A stretch of DNA of 64,000 bases from Nicotiana tabacum (GCF_000715075.1 NC_134095.1:11084722-11148721); one strand, 5' to 3'; positions 32,343 through 44,025 are shown, numbered from the stretch's first letter. Numbers and translations: made by a program. The notes: generated from the letters alone by a model not told the origin.

Positions 32343-33152
32343 AAAAGGACAGGTAAAGTTTCTGCTCGTACTCACTGATTATTTTACTAAATGGGTGGAG
32401 GCAGGAGCATTTAAACAGGTGCGAGAAAAGGAAGTCAAAGATTTTATTTGGCGGAATATCATATGCCGATTCAGTGTACCAAAGGAGATCGCGTGTGATA
32501 ATGACCCTCAATTTATTGGAGCTCAAATCACGGAATTCTTTCAAAGTTGGCAATTAAAAGGATTACGTCAACACCTTATCATCCGGTGGGTAATGGGCAA
32601 GCAGAATCAACGAACAAGGTTATTATCAATAATTTAAAGAAACGATTAGAGGAATCAAAAGGTAACTGGCCTGAAGTGTTACCTGGAGTTTTATGGGCAT
32701 ATCGCACAACTGCAAAAACAAGTACAGGAGAAACACCATTTTCATTAGTTTATGGAGCTGAGGCTTTAATTCCAGTTGAGATAGGGGAACCAAGTACGCG
32801 GTTCACACAGGCGACACAAGAATCTAATGACGAGGAGATGCGGGTCAATCTATATTTACTCGAGGGGAGGAGAGAAGATGCATTAATAAGAATGGAAGCA
32901 CAAAAACAAGTCATAGAACGATATTACAACCGAAAAGCACGCCTCAGATTCTTCAAAGTGGGGGACTTCGTGCTTAAAAAGGTTTTTCAATCTACAAAGG
33001 CAGCTAACACGGGTAAATTAAGTCTAACATGGGAAGGACCCTATAGAGTTCGTGATATTGCAGGAAAGGGAGCATATGAGCTGGAGACAATGGATGGCAA
33101 GATACTACCTTTATATTGGAATGCTGTTCATTTGAAGAGATATTATTTCTAA
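32343..33152 (+). pseudogene. pol: Integrase core and C-terminus of second TAT element
   Basis: Reading begins right after the deletion join with VKFLLVLTDYFTKWVEAG (first Asp). DFIWRNIICRFSVPKEIACD and DNDPQFIGAQ (second Asp) follow in the same frame to about 32560. A frame change there leads to TPYHPVGNGQAESTNKVI (Glu) in the open frame that runs to TAA at 33150. The C-terminal part shows [39 protein letters not shown] and WEGPYRVRDIAGKGAYELE. The D-D-E residues remain but the N-terminal zinc domain is deleted, and one frameshift separates the second Asp from Glu. Confidence 0.87.
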
Positions 33153-34209
33153 GGAATACCCACGGTCAGGTATCACCATTTTAAATTTAATTTTTGAATT
33201 GTTAAAATTTCAATAACGATTTTAGATGATAGGCAAAAAGCTAACCCGTACTAAATGATGAGTCACAACCTATAAGTCACACAGAATAACCTAAAATTCC
33301 TGACCTAGGGTTACAATTATTCTGATAGAAATTCATACGGGTTAAGTAGTCTTCATCTAAAATCACACCTCTAAGTCCTATATGTTTTTCCTTTTAAGGA
33401 AAAGGACCAAATGAGAGAAACTATCAAGTGCTCGAGGCTTCATACTTCAACAGTCAAACACTTGGGGGAATACATAATATACACAGATATGTCTTTAAAG
33501 AAGGCAAAGAAGATTAAGAAAAAATCAAGCCTAAAAGAGTCAAGTGTAGAGTAAAAGTCACAAAGTCACGAGATGGAGCCACGAGCTAAGGCCAAAGAAA
33601 AACCTCACTATAGTTAGGGTAAAGGCTATGTACTAAAATGGGTTATAAGGAAAAACCCCATGTCTATTATTCTTCTTTTGAAAAAATCTGTTATGAGAAA
33701 AAAAGGTACGAGAAAGTTATAGATGTAATTCAAATACATGTAAAGTATTATTCAAAACTTGTCAAAGTTATTTCAAAGAAACATGTGTGTTCCTATTTCT
33801 TTTATCGTATGACAACACCATTATGAAGTTGAGATGTCTTCTTCATTAAGTGTCGAAAAATAAAAGGGCCCTCTTTTATAAAACTCATGTTTAAATTAAT
33901 TACTCATGAGGTTAACAGAAGCATTTTCGAAAAACAAAAATGCAAATTATTCTGTAAGTCCTTAAAAATAAGGCAAGAATAAAGCAAACAGAAGTTTAAG
34001 ATAATAACATGAAAAACTTCTTAATATATAAAAAATCTAAGACTAAGTTCGAACTTAGTCATAAAACTATGAAATTGTTTATACAAATTGCCCCATAAAA
34101 GACTTGGGGACTTGCGTTTCCAAAATCAACCCTGAAATGAAGCTAAGAGTTTGATTACAATTTTCCAAAATAAAAACAAAAACAAAATCATTCACATGAT
34201 TAAAACTGG
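33153..34209 (+). other. 3' spacer of second TAT element, no gene seen
   Basis: A/T-rich. The 62-codon frame at 33638-33826 has no protein-like content. It separates integrase from the 3' end of the minus-strand gene, so the two transcripts would converge here. Confidence 0.6.
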
Positions 34210-36927
34210 TCACTGAGAAGTTTGTGGAACTGAAGTAGGAACATCAATAGCAGCGGGCTTAATTTGGGCAGGTGCATCAACAGATGCGGTTTCAACTTGG
34301 CTTGTAGCAACATGCTCGATGGGGCTTGAATGAGTTGAGATATCCGTATCAGCTTCAACATTCACGGGAGCTTCAACCATGAGAGAAGGGAAGTCCTAAG
34401 TTTGCTGAGCTTTTTCAATGGTTTCATTAATCTTAGCTAACTCCGAGTCCAGCTTGAAGTTTTCTTGGCCAGCTTCAATTAGGGTATCTCGACGTGAATT
34501 CAAAAAGGCCCAACTTACCTCAACAACAAATTTTTCTTCAAGGGTCTCATAATCCTTTTCCCAATCAGTAATCTCATTCTTTAGCTCTTCATTTTCAGCC
34601 AAGGCGGAGTTGTAAGAAATTTGAAGAAAGGCATGGGAGCTCTCTAAAGCACGAACCTTATCAGTCGAGACTCGAAGGTCTTCTTGTTCTTGAGTTAAGC
34701 TTTGCACGAGCTCCCCATTGTAAACTTCTTTTTGACTCAAAAGAGCCTTCAACTCTCTATTCTCTTCGCTGGCCTTAGATAGTTGCTCTGAGAGGGAAGA
34801 TTCGAGATGTTCTTTGTCTTTTTTTGCTTGCCTTGAGGAAGCTTTTGCAACCGCTAACTTTGAAGTTAAAGCCCGCACCTGCTGCTCTAAAGTACTCTTG
34901 CTTTCTTGTAAATCTTCCATATCAATTTGTGCACTCCCAAATTGTTCCTTCCAATTGATCGCCTCCACCTGAGAATCACGTGCTACCTTCTCCAAGAGAG
35001 GAATTCTGTTCATCATTTCTGTGCCAATAAGATTGGCCTAAAAAAAGGAAGGGAAATAAGAATATAAGAATCCCAAAGATAAATTTTTTTTTACAAAGTA
35101 AAGAAGGGAGAAAAGGAAAATACCTTCAAAATGGCATGCACGATATCATTCAATAGAGTCAGGGAACTATGGCTCTCCAGCTTTGCTTTTTCAATTGGAC
35201 CGATTAAAGGTTCCAGCCATACATCTGCCTGACCTGACTTCCTCAAAAGGCTGCTATCAGCAGGAACTTCAATGGATACCCTCCTCATAGCGACACTTCT
35301 ACTTGAAGAGCCCACTTCCGTATGGTCATAGGAGGGGGAATTATCGAAGGAGGAGCGGTAGAGAAAGTGAAAATAGTAGAAGAATGAACAGAAACAGCTG
35401 GTGCTGGTAAGGAAGGAATCACGGGCACGGGAGTTGAAAAAGAAGATAAGGGTATTTCATCTAAAACAGGCCCTAACCTTCCACTACCAAAATCACTGAA
35501 GAAAAGTTGATTAATAGACTCATGAGTATCATGGGGAGTGACGTCATCGTTAGGAATTATTACTGGGGTTTTAACAGGTTCGGTAAGAGGAACAGAAAGA
35601 CGAGGGAAAACTTCAGCTTCGTCATCAGAGACGATGCGTCTCCTAGCTCGTGGCCTTGTTACCAGGGAACCCCCATCTTCCTCTTCTTCAGAGACTTCTT
35701 CTTCAACAGTTTTCTTTTTTGCAGAAGAAGAACCCAAGATTATTTCTCTGGCTCTTTCTAAAGAGATACGGGTTCCCGAAGAGACACGAGAGGCCGCAAC
35801 AGCTTCAACAGTAACTCCTCGAATAACAAATCCTGATAAAAAAAGGATGGAAGTTAGAACAATAAAGAAAAAAATATATATGCGTGAAAGATGAAATAAA
35901 AACTCTTACCATGAGTCTTTACTTTCCAACCGTAACGGTTAGAAAGTGTTTTCCAAGACCTACCATCTATTGGTGCGGTCTTCAGCAATTTATCTACCCA
36001 ACCACGGAAATTGGGAATATCCTCCACCACTCCCATGGTTGCTAAAAAAAGAGCAAAATTAGAGAATTTGATAAACTTGAATGAAAAAGGCACGAGATGG
36101 ATAAAAGACTTACGTGCAAAATTCCACTTCTCAGGGAAGGGAACGTTATTCTCACCTACTAAACCAACAGTGGGCGCAGCAACAAATCGGGCATACCAGC
36201 TACGATCCTTGTCATCTTCAGGGCTCACTAAAACCCTCTTACTCCTGGCCACTAGGGTAAAAACGCCATTACGGAAAAGTCTAGGGGAGTAAAGATGAAT
36301 CAGGTGAGGGAAAGTAAAGGAAACGTCAACCATATTGGTTAAATGCCTCAAACAAGCAACAACCCTCCATATGATTGGGCCAATTTGACCCAAACAGACA
36401 TTATAGAAACGGCAAAATTCAAGAATAACTTGGTCAATAGCTAGTTTGAACCCTAAAATGAAAGGGTATGTATAAACAAAAGAGAACCCAGTCAAGTAAG
36501 AAGTAATTCTCTGATTTGGATTAGGGATAATAATGGGAAAATAATTACTCCAATGACAGTCTTTACGAACTACAGGACTCAAAACTTCTGTAATTTGAGT
36601 GGGGTAAGCGTCAACACGATCTAAAGCGGAAACCTGGTTTTTAAGAGATTCCCTATCATGGTAAAAAGATAGTTCTGTAGGGACTATCTCTTCTACTAAA
36701 GGCTCACGTAATGGTTGAGAAGGTTCTTTATCCCTAGAAGAAGATTTGTGAGAAAGGGAACCTCTGGTTCTAGAAGAAAGACCAGAACTAGGAGAAGGTA
36801 TAGACGAACCACCACCACGAGTAGACCCTAAGCTACAAAGCCTATCTCCCCTTCTATGTCTAATGGAGGCATTAAGGAAGGTATCAACAATGGGAGCTCT
36901 CCTAGGGTTAGGATTTGGTGAAGACAT
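34210..36927 (-). CDS. Antisense four-exon gene of the TAT element, unknown function
   Basis: Read on the minus strand from ATG 36927 (MSSPNPNPRRAP). Exon 1 36927-36114, intron 36113-36042 (GTAAGT to TTTTAG); exon 2 36041-35910, intron 35909-35833 (GTAAGA to ATCAG); exon 3 35832-35124, intron 35123-35038 (GTATTT to TTTTAG); exon 4 from 35037. Joins at all three introns keep the frame. Exon 1 has a Ser/Arg-rich head, then FSFVYTYPFILGFKLAIDQ, GPIIWRVVACLRHLTNMVD and FPEKWNF, which I link tentatively to the plant transposon-associated domains seen in other TAT antisense ORFs. Exon 3 is acidic and Pro/Ser-rich (EEEVSEEEEDGG); its only break is a one-base shift near 35330-35340. Exon 4 is a coiled coil of about 200 residues. 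A TAG at 34398-34396 may be premature: the frame is open 61 codons further to TGA at 34212-34210. About 765 residues to the first stop. Function unknown. Confidence 0.7.
35329..35340 (-). other. Frameshift site in exon 3 of the antisense gene
   Basis: Minus-strand frames before (to IIPPPM) and after (YDHTEVGSSSR) differ by one base, and the change must lie in the C/T-rich run here. This is the only frame defect before the first stop. Confidence 0.6.
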
Positions 36928-37023
36928 GGCGAAGAAGAATAATGTGAGGAAGAAGTAAACTGAGATTTGAGGAATTAAGTGTTCAATAAGTTTTATGTGG
37001 TAAAAGACAGGGAAAGAAGTTAA

Positions 37024-37036
37024 ATTTATATTAATA
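37024..37036 (-). promoter_or_regulatory. TATA-like box upstream of the antisense gene
   Basis: ATTAATATAAATT on the minus strand, about 100 bases before the ATG at 36927 and still inside the element, before the polypurine tract and 3' LTR. It suggests the gene has its own promoter rather than using the LTR. Confidence 0.45.
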
Positions 37037-37286
37037 CGCCACTGCCAAAGGTAAAAGTGCAGTGATGGAAGGACTACAATAATTATAACTGGCACTTCGT
37101 GAATAGTGGAGCCGTAAAAAGCCTTGAAAAGGGCTGCAAAACTGCAGAACCAATGGAAAAATGACACGTGTACAGAGCATTAAATGGAAGCGACAATTGA
37201 AGCGTCAATTTTGTCATAACATTAATGGTGACAAAAATTCTCTTTTAATGAAATCCACTTCCCAAATATCCAATTGATGAATAAAT

Positions 37287-37300
37287 GGAAAGTGGGGAGA
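37287..37300 (+). promoter_or_regulatory. Polypurine tract of second TAT element
   Basis: GGAAAGTGGGGAGA followed by CTATT and the LTR start TGTATTGG. Confidence 0.75.
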
Positions 37301-37305
37301 CTATT

Positions 37306-37869
37306 TGTATTGGAAAAAATTGTATTTAAATATAAAGGTGATGTGTCGAAACACGTAGACTGGTCAAATGATCAAAGAATTACAACTAGCCAAGAGACAG
37401 GGTTGCAATAGATACGAGCAAATGCCAGGGGAAGAGGTACAGGCAGGTATATAAATAACCCAGCGTCCGTACCTATCTAAGTCATTTATGTCCGAGAATC
37501 AAAAGGAATGAATATGACAATAGGAAAGAGTGCATATACGACATTTAGTAGGCATTAAATGTGGAATACGTTAGAGAATTTGTATTGAATGTAATGATTA
37601 TGTAACGTAGCATTCAATGTCTTTAATTACTCATAATAGCCTCATTATGATTTGGGCAAAACGTATATCTCCAAGATATCTATAAAAGGGAGATATCTGA
37701 TCAATTGTAAGGACACGAAATACTGTTGATATAAACTTTGGTTTACTTGTTTTTCTCTTGATTACTCTTTTGCTACCTAAATTACTTCCTTATACACTCT
37801 TTTGATTATCAGTAACCCGTATTCTTCTAAATTCTAGCTTTGACTAAAATTTTATTTTTTGGTTAAACA
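37306..37869 (+). repeat. 3' LTR of second TAT element
   Basis: TGTATTGG start, GGTTAAACA end, 564 bp. It carries the TATA box TATAAAAG at 37681-37688. Confidence 0.92.
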
Positions 37870-37874
37870 ATATC
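37870..37874. repeat. Right target-site duplication (ATATC) of second TAT element
   Basis: ATATC after GGTTAAACA. Partner GTATC at 30861-30865. Confidence 0.75.
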
Positions 37875-38957
37875 ATTTATGTCGAACTCCTAAAAATAAA
37901 TACAGATATTTATTATTGTGTTCTATATATTTCGAGATTGTAAGACTTTGAGATACAATTGGTTTTATAAAATCTTAGTGATCTATTTCATCTCCTTTTA
38001 CACCTTCAAGCACGATGGATTCTCACCTACAAACTCATACTTTGAAGTTTATGTAGGAAATGACCAAATTATCTCAAATGGCGTTTTCCTCATTTTATTT
38101 TCAGTGTCGAATCATTTCAAATTTGGAAATATACCTCTGGCTTTGCTAAAGTAAATGCGAGTTCCTTTTTTTCTTCAAAGACGGTCCTTTTCTTTCCTCG
38201 GACCGTTGACTCACTTGTTCAGTACTGCTAATTATTATAGAAGGATGCCACCCCTCGAGACTATCAGTAACTTCGGTTGTTAAGTCTCGTGCAAATTAGG
38301 TTGTGATTATATTGGCTGCAAGCGGGACATAGACGCTTTAAATGTGTGTTGACCATGCACTCTCGCTTACAGATGGCTTGTGCCAGAAATTAGTGACATT
38401 GGAAGAAAAGAAGTGCTAGCTACACAAACAAATAAATAGTTTAATGTGCTTAATCCAAGAAAATGGAACTAAGTAAATTAAAGTATTCCGTCTCTCATAG
38501 CTTAATTCTTAGATGATGTCCTTCATTCAAATCAATAATGCATACCAAAATTGGAGTCCTAAGTGAAACTGAGAGGCGTTAATTAACAACAACAACATAC
38601 CGAGTGAAATTCCTCAAATGGGCGTGGGGAGGGTATTGTGTACGTAAACCTTATATTTACCTTGTGAAAGTAGAGAGGTGAGAGACGTTAACGAGAGCAA
38701 AAATTTGATAGAGTTTGGATGATAGTATAATACTGTTAGGCTAGGAGAAAAATATTTACATAGAAAGCTTGGAACGTATAAATTACACCATGAAAGTCAT
38801 CAGTACATGATATGAGACACGCAAAGACCTTTTTATAACATGATAATTATATATACATAATACGTATAACACACCTAAAAGATCCTTAATTTATTCCAAA
38901 TATTACAAGGACCTTTGGTTTAAAAGAAAAAAAAGGAGATCATACGCATGTAGAAGC
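37875..38957. other. Intergenic DNA before the EF-hand gene
   Basis: No gene recognised. The 78-codon frame at 37918-38154 has no family features. A reversed SINE piece lies at 38584-38690. Confidence 0.55.
38584..38690 (-). mobile_element. TS/Au-type SINE 3' remnant, reversed
   Basis: On the minus strand: CTCTCTACTTTCACAAGGTA, ACGTACACAATACCCTCCCC, and an end of TTGTTGTTGTTAATT. Same body order as the remnant at 29250-29440. Confidence 0.65.
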
Positions 38958-39226
38958 CTATGAGATCCTAAAACCCCATTTGGAAGCATATTGGACAAGC
39001 TCACTAATCTCATCTTCGTTAATATATCCATCACCATTTTTATCTGCATAACGAAGGGCTTTTCCTGCTTTCCAACGGCAGAAATGTAAACCCATCTCTT
39101 TAAAAGCTAACCTGAGTTCTTGCTTGCTAAGTTTACCATCTCTATTCTTATCATATTCTTCAGCATACCTTTCACTTGCTCTTCAGTTAGTGGCTGCCAT
39201 AAATTTCTTGGAACAAACCAAGGCAT
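38958..39226 (-). pseudogene. Small EF-hand calcium-binding protein gene with a one-base frameshift
   Basis: Minus strand, ATG at 39226 (MPWFVPRNLWQPLTEEQVK), TAG at 38960-38958. The span is 269 bases, one short of 90 codons. Reading changes frame near 39168-39172 (an A run, GTGAAAGG), after which the frame is EEYDKNRDGKLSKQELR. Two EF-hand loops are seen: DKNRDGKLSKQE (positions 1, 3, 5, 9 and 12 D, N, D, S, E) and DKNGDGYINEDE (D, N, D, N, E), both complete. Expected product about 89 residues, two-loop calcium sensor of the calmodulin-like/polcalcin size. No intron is needed. It is either a recent pseudogene or a base-call error. It is the only non-transposon gene I can name here. Confidence 0.78.
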
Positions 39227-39307
39227 TTTTTGTTGCTATATTGTTTCTTTGTTTCAGTGGGGATAAGTCGTGGATACATTTTCAACAAGGGGAGGGGTGC
39301 TATGCTA

Positions 39308-39315
39308 CTTATATA
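39308..39315 (-). promoter_or_regulatory. TATA box of the EF-hand gene
   Basis: TATATAAG on the minus strand, 82 bases before the ATG at 39226, a normal plant spacing. Confidence 0.6.
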
Positions 39316-39511
39316 CAACATACCATAGATTCTAGGAATAGTCCAAATATCATATTGTGAGTCATTTCTGGTTCATACCGACTCTCTTTAATAACTTGGA
39401 TAAAGATTAAGAATTTATTCCTTCTTCACCTGTTGGAATCATGAGTTATTAATCCAAACTATCAGGTAACTAAAGGGAACCAAATTGTCTTTAAGATCTA
39501 TGTATTGATGT

Positions 39512-42260
39512 TGTCACGACTCAATTCCCATTATAGATCTTGATAGCACCCAACATCACCGTTAGGCAAGTCAACGGTAAACTATCAACATAAGTATTCA
39601 CTTTATTATTTTCGAAATCACGAATTTTATTAGATAAGAAAATTTATGCATTAAAAGTCATGGATACATATAACTTAAATAAAACATAAAACGAAAGTGT
39701 GTCAATATTAAACAAAATCACAAACAAACTCTAGAACATCCAAAAATTCGGTGTCACAAGTGCATGAGCATCTACTAGAAAGTAAAATAATAATACAACA
39801 TCTGTCTGGAATACAAGATAGACAGAATAAGGTTAATAATGCTGGAGACTCTATGTGCCGCGAATTGTAGCATGGACATAACCTCACCATAAAGTCCCCT
39901 CACTAGCTGCGGCAATGTGCCCAGATGACCACCTAATGTACATGCCTTAGTACCTGAATATTCAGTGCATGCAGCGTGAGTACGTAGATCAAACTGTACC
40001 CAGTAAGTATCTAGCCTAGCCCCGAAGAGGTAGTGATGAGGGTCGACATTGACACTTACTAGTGGTCCAATAAATCAAATATAATTAGGTAGACAAGTAT
40101 GAAACATGGTAAGTAAATAGTGAGAACAGATATAGGCAAATAATATGGTCTACAACTGAACAACAAACACAAAATCCTCAATTATCGGATACCTCCTCAA
40201 ATGGAATACGTAATGGTCAATACCAAATCAATGGTCATATCTCAAGTCAGGAAACTCATGAGTACGCGGACTCCTTATCAAGTATTTCACATGGTTCTGC
40301 CGAGACGAGCTGCCCGATCCCATAAGAGTGTTTCGTAGGACTGCCGAGGCAAACGATCCAATCCTATAAAAATGTGATACATAATCCTGTTGAGACGAAC
40401 AGTCTAAACTCATAAGAATATGATACATGACATTGCTGAGGCGAACGGCCCGATCCCATAAGAGTATGTTACTCTGTTGAGGCGAACGACCTGATCCCAT
40501 AAGAGTATGTTACTCTGTTGAGGCGAACGATCTGATCCCATAAGAGTATATCACATGATACCGATGAGGAGAATGACCCGATTCCATAAGAATATTGATG
40601 AGGTGTTCAGCCCGATCCCATTAAAATATGAAACTTTGACGGGTCTCTGACCCCACTCTGACCCCACTCACTATATACGTATGAGTTATGGAATTCAAGA
40701 AACTTTCTGAGGAATACGCACAACGTGGGAGAAATCCGTAAGGGAAGTAAAAGTTTCACTGCTAATCAAGTAGCTCGTCAAGTATTTAAAATTACGAGTA
40801 CGATATTCTACACGAGTCTAGTCTCATGCTAATTGTAAATTAAATCATTTAAACAGGCAAGGATAACTCAAATAACACAATTTAAGCATGGCGTGGGTCT
40901 AAGTCTACCCGAACATAATAAGGAATTCTAGCATACGCACGGACACTCGTCACCTAATACGTGCATAGCTCCCATAATATGTAGCACATAATAAATATAG
41001 CACCTACGACGAAAATTCTCCCTCACAAGATTAGACAGGAGACTTACTTCGCTCCGAAATTCCATAACCGGCTCCAACACTCCTCTAACACCTCAAACCA
41101 ATTCCCATCAATCCGAAACTAGTCAAACAACGTGCAAATAAATAAAAATATACTTAAATACTCATAATTTAACAATTTATAATAATTCCCAACTCCGCTA
41201 AAAAAATCGACAAAATCAACCCTCAAGCCCACATGCTTGGGTTTCGAAATTTTTTGAAGATAAATATTACCCATAACACCACGAACTCAAATATATAATT
41301 TATTTCTAACTTCATGTCTAATTTCGTGGTCAAAATCCAAAAATATCAAATTCTAGGTTTTCTTCCGAATCCCAAAATTCCTATAAATTTCATCTTTAAA
41401 TCCATATATAACTCATGATTTGGCTCATAATGTGTAGGAATTCACGTACCAAATGATGGATGGTGAAATGACACTTCAAAATCTCCTCAAGCTCGGCTCC
41501 CATGGAAGAATTGAGATAAAATAAACCAAAAACCAGTTTTTGCAAACTTATACACTACCCAGTCAACCCTTCTTCGCGAACGTGGCAAGTCCATCGCGTT
41601 CGCGAGATTAGCTTCTGATTTCCAATTCCTCTACGCGAAATCGAGAAAGGACTTGCAAATGCGAAGCTTTACCAGGTTGTCCATCGCGAAAGCGGCATCA
41701 CCTACGCGAACACGAAGGCCAAGCCCCCTGGGCCCAGCTTCTCCCCTTCGCGAACGTGATGCTTTGCATTTCAAACCTTCGCGAATGCAAGGCCTAATTG
41801 CGAACGCATAGAACAAATCTCCACCAACTCCAAATCCTTCTTCGCGAATGCGATCTTTCCTACGCATTCGCGAAGAACAACAACTGAACCAGCAAACCAA
41901 CAACAACAATTCACCCAAACTTGGTCCCAAACCATCCCGAAACACCCCTGAGGCGCCCGGGACCCAGCCCAATCATACCAACTAGTCCCAATACCTTATC
42001 CAAACTTATACAAAGGCTTGAAGCGCCACGAACAACATCAAAACCACGAATCAATGATCGAAATCCTTCGTTTAACTTTCAAATATCAAACTTCGTTGAA
42101 CGCGTCCGAATCATACTTAAATATTCCGGAATAACACCAAATTTACGTACAATTCAAAAATCACAATACGAACTTAAATCCTTTTGTAATTTGCTTCAAT
42201 ATTCTCTAATCTCATCGATTTGTAACGTTCATGACGGAAGGCGGGTTAAAAGTTTAATTT
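39512..42260 (-). repeat. Lone Tekay-type LTR or LTR fragment, minus strand
   Basis: The left border TGTCACGACTC is, on the minus strand, the end GAGTCGTGACA of a chromovirus LTR. Inside are the CGCGAACG-rich block (41570-41880), as in the LTR at 18066-21021, and GTTATTCCGGAATATTTAAG-like text near 42120. The other border is not clear and 42260 is approximate. No internal region or second LTR follows, so it is a solo or truncated LTR. Frames at 41631-41972 and 41921-42262 lie in this LTR and are not genes. Confidence 0.65.
40316..40630 (-). repeat. Tandem array of about eight units, 41-47 bp, inside the LTR
   Basis: ATCCCATAAGAGTATG followed by GAGGCGAACGACC-type linkers recurs at about 40319, 40362, 40410, 40454, 40495, 40536, 40581 and 40615. 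Two neighbouring units (40454, 40495) are nearly identical. Confidence 0.85.
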
Positions 42261-43740
42261 AGGCTGGCAAGTTTTTAGAAAAAAGGCGTATATGATACCT
42301 TAGGCAAATCCTACACTAAAAGAAGAGAAAAGTGAAATGTTGTATAAAAAAGAGCACGAGTTTATATGGTACGTGTGCTTTGAGGCTCGACGTGGTATAC
42401 ACCAAGGGACAAACCCGTGAAATTTGTTGGATCAAAGTAGATAATATACATATCATGGGCTTGTGATAAATAGTACTTCCTCAATATGATGGTGGAGCAA
42501 ACCTCAGCGAAGTTATTAAATCCCTTTCGTAGGATTGTATGTGAATTGACAGACTTCTAGGTTAGTAAACTTATGAAGAAGGGATCAGACAAATATAACA
42601 TCTTAAGAAATTCCACGTCCAAAACGGATGGGCTAATGAAATGCTATATAAAATAGATCGCAAATTTACATTGTACGACGCTTTAATTTAATTTGTAAGA
42701 TCTTTCGATCGGTGATATCTTTGATCAATCTATTTTTTTCTTTAATTAATTAATTAATTAATTAATTTTTATATTTTGGTGAATTCAACAATGGCGTTTG
42801 TAGAAGGGGAGGGATAGTGCGTATAGCCGTATATGTAGGTTAGGTAAATGCAATATCTTGAAGGCGGCGTATACTCGTTACTAAACTAGTGTGCAAGATT
42901 CGGAAGAAACGTGATATGTGTATTTGAATCTTCGAATATAAATATACTTGACTATTAGAGATCTATCAACAATTAACGCAGACTAGCTTTATACCACATT
43001 AACATAATTGCTAGTCCAAAAATAACTAATTGATTAATACACCACATTTACCAATTGTTTAGCTTCTCGTCCTTTTTTTGTGCGAATTATGTCGATAAGT
43101 TCTACCAAACTAAAGTCATTCCCCACAGCTTTATGGGCGAGTCATGAATTAACAATGCACCTTGATCGATCCATTTTATATCCAAATTCACGATTAAAAT
43201 TAAAAAGTTTGACTCTTAAAATTTAAACATTTTCACATAAATTGGCACAGAAAAACTCTACGAGACAAATAAAGTATAAACTCTTTTATTAGTACTATAC
43301 TCATTTAGTCATTATTACTAAAAATTTCCATAAACTGTCTGGCATTTCGCTCCCTAAGGACAATATGCACATCAACTTGTTCCCTACATTAAGCCATCCC
43401 CACATCTGAGTATAGATTGCTTAAAGCTTAGCTTTTGAAGGAAGCAGAATATATTTTCCTGTTATTCCTGATTCATTTGGGTAATCATAGATCTAATCTA
43501 GAGATGGATAATAGCATAAAAGATCAAGATAAGCAGAATATACAATAGAAAATAGAGCCATATATGTCTCCAAGACAACCTTAAGTGGCTCTTCAGTAGG
43601 TGCGAGGATTACACCTTAGTGGCTCTATTTAATCCCAACCAAATATGGGATAAACTCATCTCAAATTTAATTTCGGAATTATTTATCCCTTATCCCTCGT
43701 ACCAAACGAGCCCTAAAGGGCATATAGAAAAGGTTTAAGA
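42261..43740. other. AT-rich intergenic DNA, no gene recognised
   Basis: No protein-like frame. A (TTAA)n run lies at about 42741-42766. The stretch 43630-43730 ends ACCAAACGAGCCCTA, which looks like the end of a hAT-type miniature element, but I cannot find its partner end. Confidence 0.5.
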
Positions 43741-44025
43741 GGGTGTTTGGCTAAGCTTATAAGCTGGTCAAACTAGCTTATAAGCACTTTTCGGCTTATC
43801 TACGCGTTTGGGAAAGTTAAATGTGCTTATAAACCAAGTGCTTATAAGTCAAAAGTAAGCCAAAATCCATAAGCGGGTCAATTCCAGCTTATGAATTTTT
43901 AGCTTACAAGCACTTTAAGTTTGACCAAGATTTTTATTATTTTATCCTTCAAATATTTATTTTTAGAACAAAACTCCTACATCGATACTCACTGCCTCAA
44001 GTATTTAACCTAAACACCCACCCCC
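43741..44025. mobile_element. MITE-like element with GGGTGTTTGG ends
   Basis: Left end GGGTGTTTGGCTAAGCTTAT. Right end CCTAAACACCC, the reverse of GGGTGTTTAGG. The interior is rich in GCTTATAAG words, as in common Solanaceae hAT-type miniature elements. No 8-bp target duplication is evident, so borders are uncertain. Confidence 0.5.

Larger units (their letters stand above)
30866..37869 (+). mobile_element. Retand-like TAT retrotransposon, both ends present, internally deleted
   Basis: LTRs of 567 and 564 bp, nearly identical by eye, flanked by GTATC/ATATC. Primer site at 31436 and polypurine tract at 37287. Inside are gag, a direct jump into the integrase core (no protease, RT or RNase H), a 3' spacer and a minus-strand gene taking about 2.7 kb. 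It is thus a non-autonomous deletion derivative of about 7 kb. Both the LTRs and the minus-strand gene are far better kept than in the TAT element at 21022-28513, so it is younger. Confidence 0.9.

Noticed and set aside
35538..35894. 118-codon plus-strand frame
   Set aside because: Shadow of the minus-strand exon 3, which has the coherent protein text and splice sites.
37918..38154. 78-codon frame rich in aromatic residues
   Set aside because: No recognisable domain and located in AT-rich flank DNA.
41631..42262. Two 113-codon frames
   Set aside because: They lie in an LTR fragment rich in CGCGAACG words, with no protein family features.
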